A DNA stretch of 64,000 nt from Symbiodinium natans (GCA_905221605.1 CAJNDS010000564.1:1-64000), one strand, 5' to 3'. Shown: positions 8,655 through 20,300, counted from the first letter of the stretch. The notes: generated by a model not told the origin, from the sequence alone. Numbers and translations: made by a program.

Positions 8655-9676
8655 ACCAAGACCTGTTGAAGCACTACGGGCCCCAACTTCCCAAACTTCA
8701 CCCGAATGTCAACCAACTTGACACATTCCATGGGCGTATCGCTAGCACTCATGAGCACAGGAAGAGGTCCCGAATGCTCCTTGACGACTTCGTTTTCCCC
8801 CAACGCACTCTCTGACAACACGTGGCAGGTGGCTCCACTATCAATGAGCCATGCGAAAGAGCTATTCCTAGAGGATGACTGGTTCAGTCTCTCGATCTCT
8901 CCGTTCGTCATGGTGAGACGAGGGGGCTCAGCTTCATTGGGCTCATTAGTTCTTGTCCCCGGACCCAAGCCACTCAGATGATGAGACCGCATTGCCATCA
9001 CCTGGTCAGACTGCTCGTCTTCCACAGCTCGGCCCTTGGGCTTTCCTTTGTTCTTTGGCTTCCCCTTGGGCTTTCCACCCTTTCCTTTGTCTGTCTTCCC
9101 TTTGCCTTTGCCCTTCCCTTTAGGGCTCTTCTCTCGATTCTTGGAACCAGAAGGCTTTCCACCTTTCGGTTCATCCCTCTTCTTCCCTTTTCCAGGGTTC
9201 TTGTCTGGGCACTGCCAACTCATATGGCCCGATTTGCCACAGTTCCAACAGAGGCCACGCTCCCCAACTGCATTCAACGAACCAGCATCACACAATCGGG
9301 TTTGCTCCTCGTAGAACCGGATGCTTTCAACCAGTTCCTCCCAGCTCCCAGACTTCCCACGCAGGACAACGTAATGCCTACACTCTGGGCTGACCGATTG
9401 AAGAAGAAGGGTGGACCGATCAGATGCTCCAAGCCTCAGTTCAGGGAACCGATGCAGCTTCTGGTCTACTTTCCCAAGCTCGTCCTCAAGAAAGCGGACG
9501 CAGTCAAGCGGTCGCTTGTACGAACTCGCCTTCGAAGTTAGGCGAAGAGCTTCATCTCTCACAGCAATGGCCTCCATGCGAGAGACAATGCTGAAGGTCT
9601 GGTGCATTTGACGCATTACCTCATAACCACAAGCAGCTTGTCCTTGACGCATCGACGTGCTTCTCACCAGTTCCAT
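8354..9676 (-). CDS. Copia gag C-terminus, zinc knuckle and start of aspartic protease
   Basis: This 440-codon frame is in phase with the upstream gag part. Residues about 1-145 are the gag core. A CCHC zinc knuckle follows (CWNCGKSGHMSWQCP, about 9,203-9,250), then a strongly basic K/G-rich linker (KGKGKGKGKTDKGKGGK type), and then the protease active-site loop LIDSGATCH (about 8,825-8,850). The protease reads well to NVVSSWQASLSGWN and then loses similarity, while the frame of the pol ORF picks up with SMWVPLVREARSWW. A frame change therefore lies around 8,560-8,640, either a lesion or a frameshift signal. The last ~80 residues of this frame (RRCRRRHRPT end) are probably not native protein. 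Confidence 0.85.
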   Translation of the reverse strand: MELVRSTSMRQGQAACGYEVMRQMHQTFSIVSRMEAIAVRDEALRLTSKASSYKRPLDCVRFLEDELGKVDQKLHRFPELRLGASDRSTLLLQSVSPECRHYVVLRGKSGSWEELVESIRFYEEQTRLCDAGSLNAVGERGLCWNCGKSGHMSWQCPDKNPGKGKKRDEPKGGKPSGSKNREKSPKGKGKGKGKTDKGKGGKPKGKPKNKGKPKGRAVEDEQSDQVMAMRSHHLSGLGPGTRTNEPNEAEPPRLTMTNGEIERLNQSSSRNSSFAWLIDSGATCHVLSESALGENEVVKEHSGPLPVLMSASDTPMECVKLVDIRVKFGKLGPVVLQQVLVCKIGFNVVSSWQASLSGWNTWLTSEPGASCLVKQTEQVPRCGCLWFVKPGAGGRWLRRLALPRQSRKEEEAKGTHPSRGGARMTTRWKWIRCRRRHRPT

Positions 9677-9703
9677 CCCACGTTCGAACTTCTGCAGACT
9701 TTG

Positions 9704-10357
9704 TTACAGGTAGTAAAACAACCTTGCCGAACGCGATGCTACCGGAACTGCCATGTCAGACTGCTTGATCTCACGGTCATGCGTCATTGCCTGGCGCAAC
9801 TCATTGACATAGTTGTCGTCTATCAACGCCAGCCAGGAAGCAAGCACCTCGCACCACCGATGGTACTCCTCCAGCTCTCTCACACGCCCTTTTCCCATCG
9901 ACACATTATCGATGAGCGGCAATGCTGGCAGATACTTCTCTGCACGGTTACTTCCAACATGCAGGTTCTGTGATGGCGCCGGTGGAGGAGCAGAAGCCTT
10001 TGCCGTGGGACTTCCAGCAGCTGCTGCACTTGAAGCACCCCCAAATGGGTTGCTCACAGCTGCCGACAATGCTTCCTGCTCACGTCTCCTTCTCTCGTCG
10101 GCCTCCATCTTTGCCACCAGAACTTGAAGTGTCTGTTGCTGATTCTGCATCATCATTTGCTGACTCTGCATCATCTGGACCATCATCTGCTGGAGTTGAG
10201 GGTCAAGTCCGACGACCGTGGCGGGTCCTCCCGCTGAAGCAGAAGCTCCAGGGGGTTGTGTTGGCGGTTGTTGCCCGTCCTGGACACCACCGGGGCCAAA
10301 CAAAGCTTCGTCGTCTTCGTCTTCAGGCACAGGGGTTGACAGCCCGGGGTCAGCCAT
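9704..10357 (-). CDS. Copia gag, N-terminal part (ends at an in-frame TAA)
   Basis: This is a 217-codon frame starting MADPGLSTPVPEDEDD. It is an acidic, P/Q/A-rich leader with glutamine-methionine runs (residues about 70-100), then a basic and acidic helix-forming stretch (about 135-217) typical of copia gag. The stop TAA (9706-9704) is followed in the same frame by QSLQKFERG and the start of the next open frame at 9676. Gag was therefore one reading frame and the TAA is a single interruption. A C-to-T change from CAA (Gln) would explain it simply. Stop-codon readthrough is an alternative that cannot be excluded from one copy. Confidence 0.8.
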   Translation of the reverse strand: MADPGLSTPVPEDEDDEALFGPGGVQDGQQPPTQPPGASASAGGPATVVGLDPQLQQMMVQMMQSQQMMMQNQQQTLQVLVAKMEADERRRREQEALSAAVSNPFGGASSAAAAGSPTAKASAPPPAPSQNLHVGSNRAEKYLPALPLIDNVSMGKGRVRELEEYHRWCEVLASWLALIDDNYVNELRQAMTHDREIKQSDMAVPVASRSARLFYYL

Positions 10358-10740
10358 GGCTTCTAGTTTCTACGAGCGTGCTACACACGCTCCGCTACCA
10401 TGTGAAAACACAGCAGCAGCGCGCTGAACCCTCGCCACAAAACAAACTCAAACGTCAGTGGGAGTTCTCGGGACCTACCCAACTACACCTAAAGCAAGCA
10501 AAAACGTGCACAGTCTTCTGCAGCTTCCAGACACAGATCCCTACAACTCAAGCACTTCAAAAGGCTTTCCCACTTAAAGCAGCACTCCCGAGCCTCCTCC
10601 AAGGCACAACTACGAGTTCCTCCAACTACACACACACAACTCTGAGCCAGCATGCAGGACAACAAAGTTAACACGTCCTTAGACAGGAACTTTCATACAA
10701 GAACCGAACTTTTACAGAATCGGACAGCTCTATGCCAGTT

Positions 10741-13700
10741 GTCTTCAAGCTGGCTGAAGAAAGAAATGGAAATGAGGAGGAGGGGCAACTTGTTTCTTTT
10801 CTTCATTGTTCTTGCAGTGGAGCAATCTGAGGCGAGAGATTGAAAAGGCTCGGGCGCTGGAATCAGAGAAGTCGATGATTAATGGGTTCAAACCTGGTTC
10901 AAACACGCGTGCGCCTGATAGAAGTCCTTCGTTTGTCGTGTGGGCAATCTGACTTGTATGAGGGTTGTGCCTGGTTGTTTTTTCCAAGCTCTCTGACTGT
11001 AAGTCACAGGGTTCCTCAGGTTGCTTTGACTTTTAATGGGGAGAGTGCTTCGCACGACCATTTTGCCGTCAGGCAAAAACCAAGTCAGAAACAGAAGAAA
11101 GACTTACAGTTCGAGATTTTTTTGAACATAATAAAAATGAGCTGGAAACTTTGAAACACGCAGATTCTGTCTGTCATCACAGAATGTTGCAAAGCAAAAT
11201 TGTCTAAGGCGAAGATATGCGTGTTGAGTAGGAGGGGAAAAGACTTTTGCGGACAAGCTATTGATCCATGCGGCCATCATGCACTGAGTTGTATCAGACA
11301 GAACCGACGAAGCTTCTTTTTAACTGGCCCAAGAGAGACCAGCCGACACATTCTTGATCCTTGTCACGCCCAAATAGTTAGCGTGAATTTCCTCGGCCAG
11401 CACTCGACACAGCGGCGGTTACCTTAACCACAGCAACAGAGCAGAAGAAGCAAATTCCAAAACCTCGTAGTTTTCTTGGCGTTGCAGGTCAGGTTGGTCT
11501 GGCTGTTAGAACAGTGCCCTCATTGCTGCGAACATTTGGAGAAGCTTCCCTTGCGTTATGTTCCCTCCCTTCCTCCCCTCCCGTTTCCATGCTTCCGCTT
11601 TTCTCCCTTCAGGATGAGGGTCTGGCCACGTTTGCGGTTTTTGTGGGCCAGAGTTTTTTTGCCTTGGATGGAGGAGAACAAGGATAATCGAGCTGACGTG
11701 AGTTACAGGCTTGGCAAGTCTGCTGTGGGACCTGTTGGCGCCCACGTGGAGGTGCTGCACCACCATTGACTCTTAGGTGAAACGGCCCTCTCTCACAACA
11801 TGAAGAGGCCCTGGCATGTCTTTCTTCAGCCTGCGATCTCAATTGATTTTTGGTTTTTTAAATCCTTTCAGAGGTTTTTTTTGAGACGCTGAGCCCGCTG
11901 AAGTCGCTCGGTGTCCTCGTGTCGTGTTGGAGGGTTGGGGTTAGGTGGAGGTTGCCTTCGAGACAATGAGGTGGTCCTATAAGTCAGCGCAAGAAAGCAT
12001 TGTTAAACCGTCAGTTTCGTTCGATTTACTTCAAGGCGTTGTTCAAGAATGCGCCCAAAACACAAAGGTTGTCTTCCGTCGCTCATCCAATCTTGGACAC
12101 ATCACGTCTTTAAGGCGGAATTCATTGCCGTGCAGTTGAGAATGGCAAAAGACTCGGTTTGTGATTTAACTTCAGAAGTGGGAAAAGTGAATGTCACATT
12201 GCTTTGGAGTGCGTTATTTGCTCTTGCCTTTTTGGTGAAGCATGACGCGAAGGTGAAAAGTTGCTTGCACGCTTCGGAACCCCTGCGAGCCGTGTTCATT
12301 ACGTGGCCGTGCCCGTCTTGCAATTGCTCTCTTTGTTTTTGGGAGTTGGAGGGTGGGTGCAACTAAAACGTATGCAATGCGTGCGATGCCTTTTGCATAT
12401 TGTGAACGCTAAGTGAGACAGCAAGGCATGTGAGCCTTATGCAGGGTTTGTAGAAAGTTCGAAAATTCAGGCAAGGCATGCGTTACGCTCAAGCTTCACA
12501 TGTTTTACGTGATTTGACATGGGTTATTGCTCGGACAGCGGCTGTGCGAAGAGCCAGGAGCAAATTAAGGTTCATATGTCGGTTCAATGTTGTGTGTAGC
12601 ACAGCTTTGGATGCTGAATGTTACGGTGTGAATCCATACTGGCACGGTTGGTTGTTCAACTGGGTCGGTTTTGATCCAACGCAGAAAGTGTGAGCTAGCA
12701 CATGTCGTTTTTGCAACTTTTTCGTTTTGTCCATTTGTTTCGCTGTCTCAAGCTTAGCGGCCGGCAAGACTTAAAGCCAATTTCGGAATGCACATGCTTG
12801 TGACAGGGATGGTTGAGCAGAGGGATTGCTTACTTTCGAACGGAAACGCTGCAGCAAACCAACAACTCACAAAATGTTGGTGAGACAACAGCCTTGCACA
12901 TGAGTAACCATGTGATGTCCTGCAACATGAATGCGTCAGTGAACACGTGAAACAAGATCCATGGTGCAGCAGAAGCCAAGCTTCTTGGCCGTTTTACGTG
13001 ACAGGGTGGATGTGCCATTCTTCAAACTTGGTTGCTGTTGCGTTCACGGCGAGGTGTGCGCCCGAGAAGCTCGAACAAACAATTGGAGCTCGCAGGCTGT
13101 GTCTTTTTTGGTATGGGATTGATGTAGTATTCGTGACATGATTTGAAGGCTCTCGTTGAAATTTGTGGATGTATTGTAACCAGCGAGTTGTGATATCTGC
13201 AGAGGTTCGACGCTTCTGAATGACGTGTGTCACCGGCGCCGCGACGCAACTTGCCCCGACAGCAGTGAGACAGCAACGTGACAGCTTCCACGTGAATCGT
13301 GCGGGGAGTGATTTGATATGACCAAAAACGCCGATGCTTTGGTGGTTTTGCAGAATTCTGTATTATACTCTGAGCAACCAGTCTTTACATCGGCACGCGA
13401 AGGCAGCTCCATGCGGTGTTCTCAACAGCCAACATGGAAGTACCATGAGTGTCTTGGGTGGCAAGAATGCGACTCGTGTGCGACTCGTGGGCCTCGATGT
13501 GATGGCTTGGGAGCAAAAACCAGCTTTGCGTGTTTGATTGTGATTTGCTGCGACTTGAGGCTTCGCAGGAAGCAGCTGTTTGAGTTGGAGCCGATCTGGT
13601 GACTTTGCCCGGTTAGCGCATGTGTTACTTGCACAATGTTTTCATACATATAGGTGGCATTCCTCTGACAGGGGCCCGTCGTCCCGGAACTGCCAGCACG

Positions 13701-14340
13701 TCCTCACATTGGCAGAGCCCACGCCGCATTCTTGGTCTTGTAAACGTTTTTTCGTGGAAACATTTGTCGTAGCTTGCATGTGTAGGTTCTGTGGTTTCGA
13801 GAAGCAGGCCGGACCATTCCAAGCAGATAGTGGCTGGTAGAACGTGCGAAGAGACTCAAGATTGTATGCTGACGGGAACATGCCGATGAGAAGAGTTTGC
13901 ATGCACGACCGTTTTGCCCTGGCTCGTGTTTGCAGGCCAAAAACTAGTGGACATGGAGTGGCACTGTCATTTGACCAGCTTTTTGCCCAGTCTTGTAGCA
14001 GCTTGGCTGCACGAGTTTTTGCAAGCGTGCGCGCCGGCTGGCTGAAGTGGCGCCAAGTTGTTAACGAGTTTCTGGGCAGCTGAGTAATCCGTGAGGCCGC
14101 GCGACAAAGCGAGTTGCCCGCGAAAGACGAGAAGGTGAGGATTTTCTGTTTTGCATGTCGTTCTGATCTGCTGCATGTTGGAAGGCTCGAGACCAGCTCT
14201 CACCTCAGCAGTTGGCGTCGCTGTTCTGCGCTGATATGCACGTTGGAGGGCTTGGCCACTTTGTTCCACTGAGGGAACTGCTCAACGATCGAGGAAGCAG
14301 TACAGGCAGTCTGCACTAGCGCATGAAGCAAGGAGAGACT
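10741..14340. other. Intergenic sequence, nothing recognised
   Basis: Composition becomes more T-rich than in the retroelement. Open frames on both strands are short (under about 105 codons) with no recognisable motif, and no clear AG-flanked exon could be read. It begins with a purine-rich patch (10,755-10,790) next to the element edge. Confidence 0.5.
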
Positions 14341-14354
14341 GGAGAGAGGGTGGC

Positions 14355-15150
14355 GGGGGGGGGGGGGGGGTTGAGGATTTAGGATTCAGGTTCGGGTTTC
14401 TGGTTCAAGGGTTTAGGGTTCTGTTTTGGGGTTGTGCCTAAGGATTTACCAGTTCAATATATGATAAAGATGATATACATATACGCATACATATATAGAC
14501 ATGTTTTTGGAGAACCACGATACAGCATTCAAAGCTTTAACAAAATGGTATGTTTTCAATTGGATTTTGCAATGGTTATAAAGAATGAACAAAATGATGA
14601 ACATCATTTAAGGACAAAGGCCTTAAGGCCTTGTTTAGGGTTGCAGGTTTTTAGGGTTTCGGATTTAGGGCTTTGGTGTTTTCGGGTTTTGGGGCTGTGT
14701 GGTTTAGGGGCGTTAGGGTTTAGAGTTGTGGGGTTTAGGGTTTAGGGGTCAGGGCTTAAGGCTTTAGGGTCCGTGGTATGGAGTTTGCCTGACGTTTTCG
14801 GGTTTAGGGGTGGGTGGGGGGATGTGGGGTGGGGGTGGGGGGGTACTGACACGCGACACGTCTAACACACACATTCCGTTGCAGAAATGGTTGCGCCCCG
14901 GCGGGCAGCTGGGCCCCCCCCATCCTCCCACCCTCCCCCGTGGTGTGGGTGTGGGTTTAGGGTTTTAGGGTTGTAGGGCTTAAGGCTTTAGGATTTTTGC
15001 CTTGGGGTTATACAGGGTTTACGCTTTTAGGGTTTAGGGTTTTTGTCTTCAGGGTTTGCGGCTTCGGGTGGTTGGGTTTCAGGGTTTAGGGCTTAGGGTG
15101 AGGGTTTGAGGGTTTAGGGTTTCAGGGGTCAGGAGATAGGGGGGAAAAAT
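14355..15150 (+). repeat. Poly-G tract followed by degenerate TTTAGGG telomere-like array
   Basis: A 16-base G run (14355-14370) leads into many scattered copies of gggtttagg, tttaggg and ttagggtt up to about 15,130, with drift such as ttcggg and cttaagg. AT-rich non-repeat DNA interrupts it (about 14,450-14,610). The heptamer matches the plant/dinoflagellate telomere unit. Its position far from any chromosome end and its decay indicate an interstitial telomere-like sequence or an unrelated G-rich satellite with the same word. Confidence 0.7.
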
Positions 15151-16540
15151 GTTTCGGGCGTCAGTCTGGACACTTTGCAAAGCAATGTGACCTCAGCGGT
15201 TCGGATACTGCTACTGCTATGGGCTTGCAAGTCTTCGTGAATGATAAGTTGTTCACGTACACAAGACATCTTGCTTTGAACGGGCAATCCGGAAGCCATG
15301 AATTGGTGTTTTTTGGGGCCTGCATGAGTATTCGAGATGGGTTTGGGGACTTTAGGAGGGGAAGGGTTCCGGCCTTGTTCCTAGACTGCATGAAAAGAGG
15401 AGAGAAGGCAGAAGAGATGCCGCCTTACCAGAGAAAGAATCGAGACTGAAATTCCAGTGATCGTGTCAGAAGCCTGCGCTGCTGGTGGTCTCTGACGGAC
15501 CTCAAGATCGCAGAGGAGGTGACTTGCGAGTTGTCTCGTTTCCTGTTGTGACATCCAAGAGTAGTTTAGGATGTGCCTGTAGGCAGAGGATGGTTCTTCA
15601 GATGCTTCTTCCAGTTTCGGCGAGCCTGAGGGAAGCTTGCTCGCATTTCGCACTGGTGTCTTAAAGGTGATCTCAAAATTTGCGTACCAAGGTGGACCAG
15701 TCCACGCCTCTTTGCAATCCATTCAAATGCGGCGAAAAAGCATTGAAGCCATGCTGGCGCGACGAAGAAACTCTAATCGAAAAGGCGTGCCAAACGCTTC
15801 GGATGAGGCATCTGGCTCATGCTGAGCAGACAGAGGGAGCGAAAGAGAGAGAGACAGGGAGAGAGAGCCCGTTGTTGTGACTTGTAAATCTAGGGGCATT
15901 TTCCAGTGAGTCTGTGTGGGACAGGATGCTGCACGTGCCAAAGAAGCCGAGTCAGCACCAGCGAGAATTACGTTAAAGCATGCCAGAGCTCGAGGTGCAA
16001 ATTCGCAAGACCTTCTCAAGACTCACGAGTTCGCACAAAAGTTCCCGCACCCGAAGTTCCTCCAATCATTTCCACACAGGTGATGGAATTTACGCTGGAA
16101 GTGATTCTGATTTGCAAGACCCCGATTTGATTGCGCCGTGGCGGCAGGGGTTACCGGCTACCGTTTTACCATACCATTTCGGCTGCACTCTCCGAATCTT
16201 GGAGGTGTTCCCTGCACAGTTACGAACGCTAGCTGAGGAGATTCTGACTCCTCCCAATGAGCAGGAAGTGCATCTTGGCTTTCCAAATCAGTCTACTGAG
16301 TCGAATACGCCTTTGGTGACCGTCGGAAGCCCGAGGCTGATGCGCATGGGTGATTCGCACGACTCGCACAGGACTCGGGAACTGGACACCATAGTTTCTC
16401 GATTTTCGCTTTTTGTTTTGTTTGCTGGGTTTCAGGCTTCCCTTTCTTCCCATCGGACGCGGTTGCTTGAAGGCTTCGGAAAGGCTTCGGGAATTCGCGC
16501 CGCGGACAGTGGTGCGAAGCTGTCGTCGTAGTCCTGCCGA
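15151..16540. other. Spacer upstream of EF-hand exons, no gene assigned
   Basis: It contains a purine-rich run (about 15,835-15,870). One plus-strand frame at 15,219-15,449 begins MGLQVFVNDKLFTYTRH and has fairly normal composition but no recognised motif. Exons of the downstream EF-hand gene may start here, but I could not support one. Confidence 0.3.
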
Positions 16541-17885
16541 GGTCTGAAGGCTTCACGGATAAGGACACCGAGCGGCTACGCAAGGCCTTTGTCTTGCATC
16601 GGTATCTCGGATGGCAGACAGCGGACCACTTGCGAAATCTTGCGAAATCTTGCGAAGCACCCTGCGAAGCCAAGGCAAGCCTTCAGACGTTCGGCTGCAA
16701 ATGGCTGCAAAGGTGAGAGTTTCCAAGCTTCCTCCTTGCGCAGCTCGGGCTTTCCACATCTGTGTTCAAGTTTGCAGCCTAGGCCCAGAGATCCATACAG
16801 ACGATTTGGAACAGATCCCTGGCGAGCAAGCGTCATGCAACTCGGTTGGGTTTTGGTCGGTTCCAATGCTCCACCAAGGATTCTGGACTACCTGGGCTAC
16901 CTCAAGATTCCTGAAGCTGACATTCAGGCAATGGTGTCAGAAATTACGCCACTCGGATCGTCAAGAGCAAGAGAGGCAACACCCCATGTTCGTAAAGCAC
17001 TCAACCCCGCAAATGAAAGAAGCAACTGCACAGCACTACCCATCCAAAACGAAACGGCAGCTAAGGGTTCACACGCGCATGCACTACATGCATGCGCACA
17101 TGTCGCCGGTTGTTTTAAGATGCAACAGGTTGGTTTAGAGCAACACTTGGCATGAATGGCCAGCCAAGGAGGTATTCCACCATGGAGTTCGAGGAATTCA
17201 TGAGTTTCATGACCCGGGCCAGGGCAACTGTGCTGCACAAAGCAGCATGATGGGCCTGAAGAGGTCATTGCAAAGCAAAGCTTGAAACAGATCCTGTTTT
17301 GGCAGACTGGGGAGCTGCATGTCCTAGTCAGGCATACGATCAGAAACAAGTGTCTGAGCGGCAAAAGCGATGTTGACAGCAAAGTTGCAGAGCGCTTCGA
17401 ATTCAGATCAGAGTAAAGAGCCGGATGATAGGTGCGCGAGAAGTTCCTGCTTTTCGATGCAGACAACTCGGGCGAGCTGAGTTCTGATGAATTGGATGCT
17501 CAACATGCATCCTTTTTTGTTCCCCGTGTGCGGGGACTGCATGCTGTCTGTTTTCCTTGCAAGTCAGTCATCTCACGATCGATTTCGGCCACTGAGGAAG
17601 ATGTGCTGAAATCGTTGGGAATCACACCTTCCAGAAAAGTTGCTGCAATTGAGATTCTGCTGACCGGGTGATACCTCAGGGTTTCGAAATTAAGTCCTGC
17701 GGATATCAGGCTGTGGCTAGATAAGATCGGATGAGTCGGAAAGATGATGTCGAGACAGTCTGAGTGTCCAGGAACAACCATAGCTGGAGCCTTGGCTGTG
17801 GTGGACGAAGATGGATCGGGCAGTCTGGACTTTGAGGAGTTCGTGCAGCTGCTTCTGATCTACCGTGCCCTGACTCAGAGACTCA
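16541..17885 (+). CDS. EF-hand repeat protein, exon group 1 (two EF-hand pairs)
   Basis: Small plus-strand exons read as calmodulin-like EF-hand pairs. Exon ~16,541-16,600 gives the entering helix SEGFTDKDTERLRKAF. Exon ~16,879-16,950 gives LDYLGYLKIPEADIQAM. Exon ~17,170-17,220 gives YSTMEFEEFMSFMTRA. A second pair follows: exon 17,432-17,497 with loop DADNSGELSSDE, exon 17,597-17,665 with EDVLKSLGITPS, and exon ~17,784-17,885 with VVDEDGSGSLDFEEF. Exons 17,432-17,497 and 17,597-17,665 join in phase across AG|G with a GC donor. The loops 17,450-17,490 and ~17,803-17,838 have acidic residues at positions 1, 3 and 12, so calcium binding is expected. The full gene extent and start codon are unknown. 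It is likely one long gene with the later groups. Confidence 0.65.
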
Positions 17886-17889
17886 GAGA

Positions 17890-20300
17890 TAGGCATGGCT
17901 TAGAGCGGCTTGTGTGACACAAGTGGTCACTGACACACAAGGAAAAACGGAAGGCTTCTCTGAGACGGAGGCCGGGAACCAATCCAGGTAGACAGGCGCT
18001 GCATGGATAGCGTGACCGGCTTCACGGCAGCAAGCCTGTGCAAGCGCGCAAGGTATTGAAGCTGCACCGCATATTCAGCCGATTTGCCGAGACAACGTCG
18101 CTCGGCAGTCGCAACAGATAGAGATGCTGATCCAAGAAGCAATCTAGTTTGATTACAGTATCCGCTCCCTTTTCACAAGTTATCCGATCTTGTATTGCTT
18201 CGTGCACCAGAGATGATCTCCGGGGTTTGAGTGGGAGGCCGAGCACGTCAGGGAGAACGATGCTTCCCTACGATCGTTCCAACAAGGCAAAACTGGTCAC
18301 TTTCTTTGCGTTTTGTTCTTCCAGCTCTTTTTGGGTTGCCCCTCTTCTCTCTTCTCTCCTCATCTCTCTCTCTGTCTCTACCCTCTCCTGTCTCTCGTCG
18401 TTTCACATTGTTTTTGCAGACGTGTCTGCAGAGGCCCTCATCGAGATGTTCGGCAGCCAGGCCGCGCAGCTGGCCTCACGACTTGGGAGCGCCATGCCGA
18501 GGCATCTGTCGGGCATCTGGGCGACTGTTATTTGTATAGGCTGATGGGTGGCGCCGAACGGGTCAGTGACGGAATTCGATCAAGGGCGAGTGAAACAATC
18601 GGAATTGTTTCCGGTTGTTCGTGGCCGCAATTCTGCTGTCCGTCACACTTGTTGGGCTCGAAGGCCGTCTTCAGAAGGAGAGGAGGCGCCCCGGCATGAC
18701 TCCTCAATGTCAAACTACTCCTATGTCTTTCGAGGATTCCCTTTGCTCGCTCTCTTTTTTCTTCTTGGCTCTCCGAACTTATGCTGCTTTCCTGTCTTCT
18801 TGACTCGACTCGAGACATGGGGTATTCCTGTGTTTTTTCCGCCGCGCAGAGTCTTTTAGTCAGCTTCGCATGCTCCATGATGCTTCCACTTCCCAAGTTC
18901 ACTTTGAAACATGCAGCTGGAGTTTGCAGAGAACTGCAGAATTTTGAACCAGATGGCCAGGGGAAGAAGCTTACCAAGAAGATGGAAGGCATGACCTTCC
19001 GCAGCTCAACTTTTCAGAGGGTTCTGCCGAGACAGAGGGGTGCTGAAGTAGTGCTGCGCTGAAGTGCTGCGGAGGGCACACGGGTGCCTGCCCCGAGGCG
19101 AGTTTCTCATCTGGGCCAGGACGGGCGAGTGAGTTGAGCAAGATGCATATTTCCTCTTGAAATTGCAGGTACTGGCATGTTGCTAAATTCGCCGTGTGCA
19201 AATCGCCCCCCCCCCCCCACATCCACACACAACACACGCTCGCATGCACCTGTTGAACGGTAGACAAATGTCATCTGCCGTCGCGTAGAGCATGTGTGTT
19301 CGAAGCAACCCGGGCAAAGTCGGCTGTTTCTTAATACCTCGAATCTCCGTGGCCGTTTTGGCCACAAGAATACCCCGATTCTCGGACAGATTGCGCCTGG
19401 GCAAAGGGCATTCTTACCCCGACTGCCCTTTAAGGCATTCGATGTGCAGTGCCTGGCTAGTTTGGTATCACGTCGACCGGACTTCGATCGGTTCTTTCTT
19501 TGTGCGTGCACCGCTCCCGAGTGATAAGGTCATGCCCGGTCGCACAGACAGCGTGTTCAACTAGCACCCTCCTTTTTCTTTCGACACCAGCATGTTTAAC
19601 TAGCACCCTCCTCTTTCTTGTACGAAACCAGCGTGTTGAACTAGGGTGCTTCTTTTTCCGAGACCAGTGTGGCCAACTAGCACCCTCCTCCATTTGTACG
19701 CACGCACACATACTACGCACATACACACATATGCACACACTCACAAAAGTTTGTACGACAAAAGCTTGTACGAAAACTTAAGCGTGTTCAACTGGCACCT
19801 TCCTTAGCATGTTCAACTGGCACCCACCTCGTTTTGTACTGTAGGACGCCAGCGTGTTCACCGAGCACCCCTCCTCTTTTTCGTACGAAACCAGCATGCT
19901 CAGCTAGCACCGCAGCTTTTTGTACGAAACCGGCCTCCTCGTCTTTGTACGAAACCAGCATGTTGCAGCGTGTTCAACCAGCACCCTCCTTTTTTGTACG
20001 CTCACACTACGATTACTACGCGCATGCAGGTATGCACACACGCTCACAAAAGCACACACCCACACATGCACATGCGTGCGCAAGCGCACACGCGTGCACA
20101 AGCGCGCACGCGCACATGTGCACACGCTCGTGATCGGTTTTTACCAATGGATGCTGAGCGGTTGGGAGTCAACTTCCGGCGTGAGTGCCATGACATGTCA
20201 TAGCTGTCACGAGGCGACTTCGGGAGATTGAAGTACAGTGGTACAAGCAGGCGCCAAGCAACGTGCACTAAAGGATGTTCTGTTAACACACTGCCATTGC
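17890..20300. other. Spacer or introns between EF-hand exon groups
   Basis: It contains a pyrimidine-rich tract (about 18,335-18,400, CTCT repeats), a short C run near 19,207-19,219, and a degraded minisatellite (19,551-19,995). No EF-hand exon was confidently read. A stretch at 18,420-18,520 has ordinary composition but no motif. Confidence 0.4.
19551..19995 (+). repeat. Degenerate minisatellite with core agcgtgttcaactagcaccc
   Basis: The core occurs about nine times (near 19,551, 19,590, 19,631, 19,665, 19,780, 19,807, 19,850, 19,891, 19,967), usually preceded by gtacgaaacc and followed by tcctctttt. Spacing varies around 27-115 bases. Reading the minus strand it yields repeated RRVLVEHA peptides, which explains the false ORFs there. 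CA-rich blocks with tactacgcrcat and cgctcacaaaag occur near 19,696 and again near 20,001, suggesting a longer period of about 305 bases. Confidence 0.85.

Larger units (their letters stand above)
1..10740 (-). mobile_element. Degenerate Ty1/copia LTR-type retrotransposon with extra ORF and methyltransferase-like tail
   Basis: Read on the minus strand, the order is gag, CCHC zinc knuckle, aspartic protease, integrase, reverse transcriptase, RNase H. Integrase before reverse transcriptase is the Ty1/copia order. Coding runs from 10,357 down to 1,918. I could not delimit LTRs. Both non-coding ends are C-rich and share one 15-base match (1786-1800 and 10681-10695), and composition changes near 10,740. 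The left end probably lies outside the window. Three lesions mark it as a relic or at least non-autonomous: a TAA inside gag, a frame change in the protease, and an 8-bp tandem duplication near the 3' end. Two extra modules are unusual: a 445-codon ORF between protease and integrase, and a Rossmann-like domain after RNase H. Confidence 0.9.

Noticed and set aside
19457-20125. Minus-strand ORFs with repeated RRVLVEHA peptides
   Set aside because: They are translations of a minisatellite and its CA-rich interludes, not genes.
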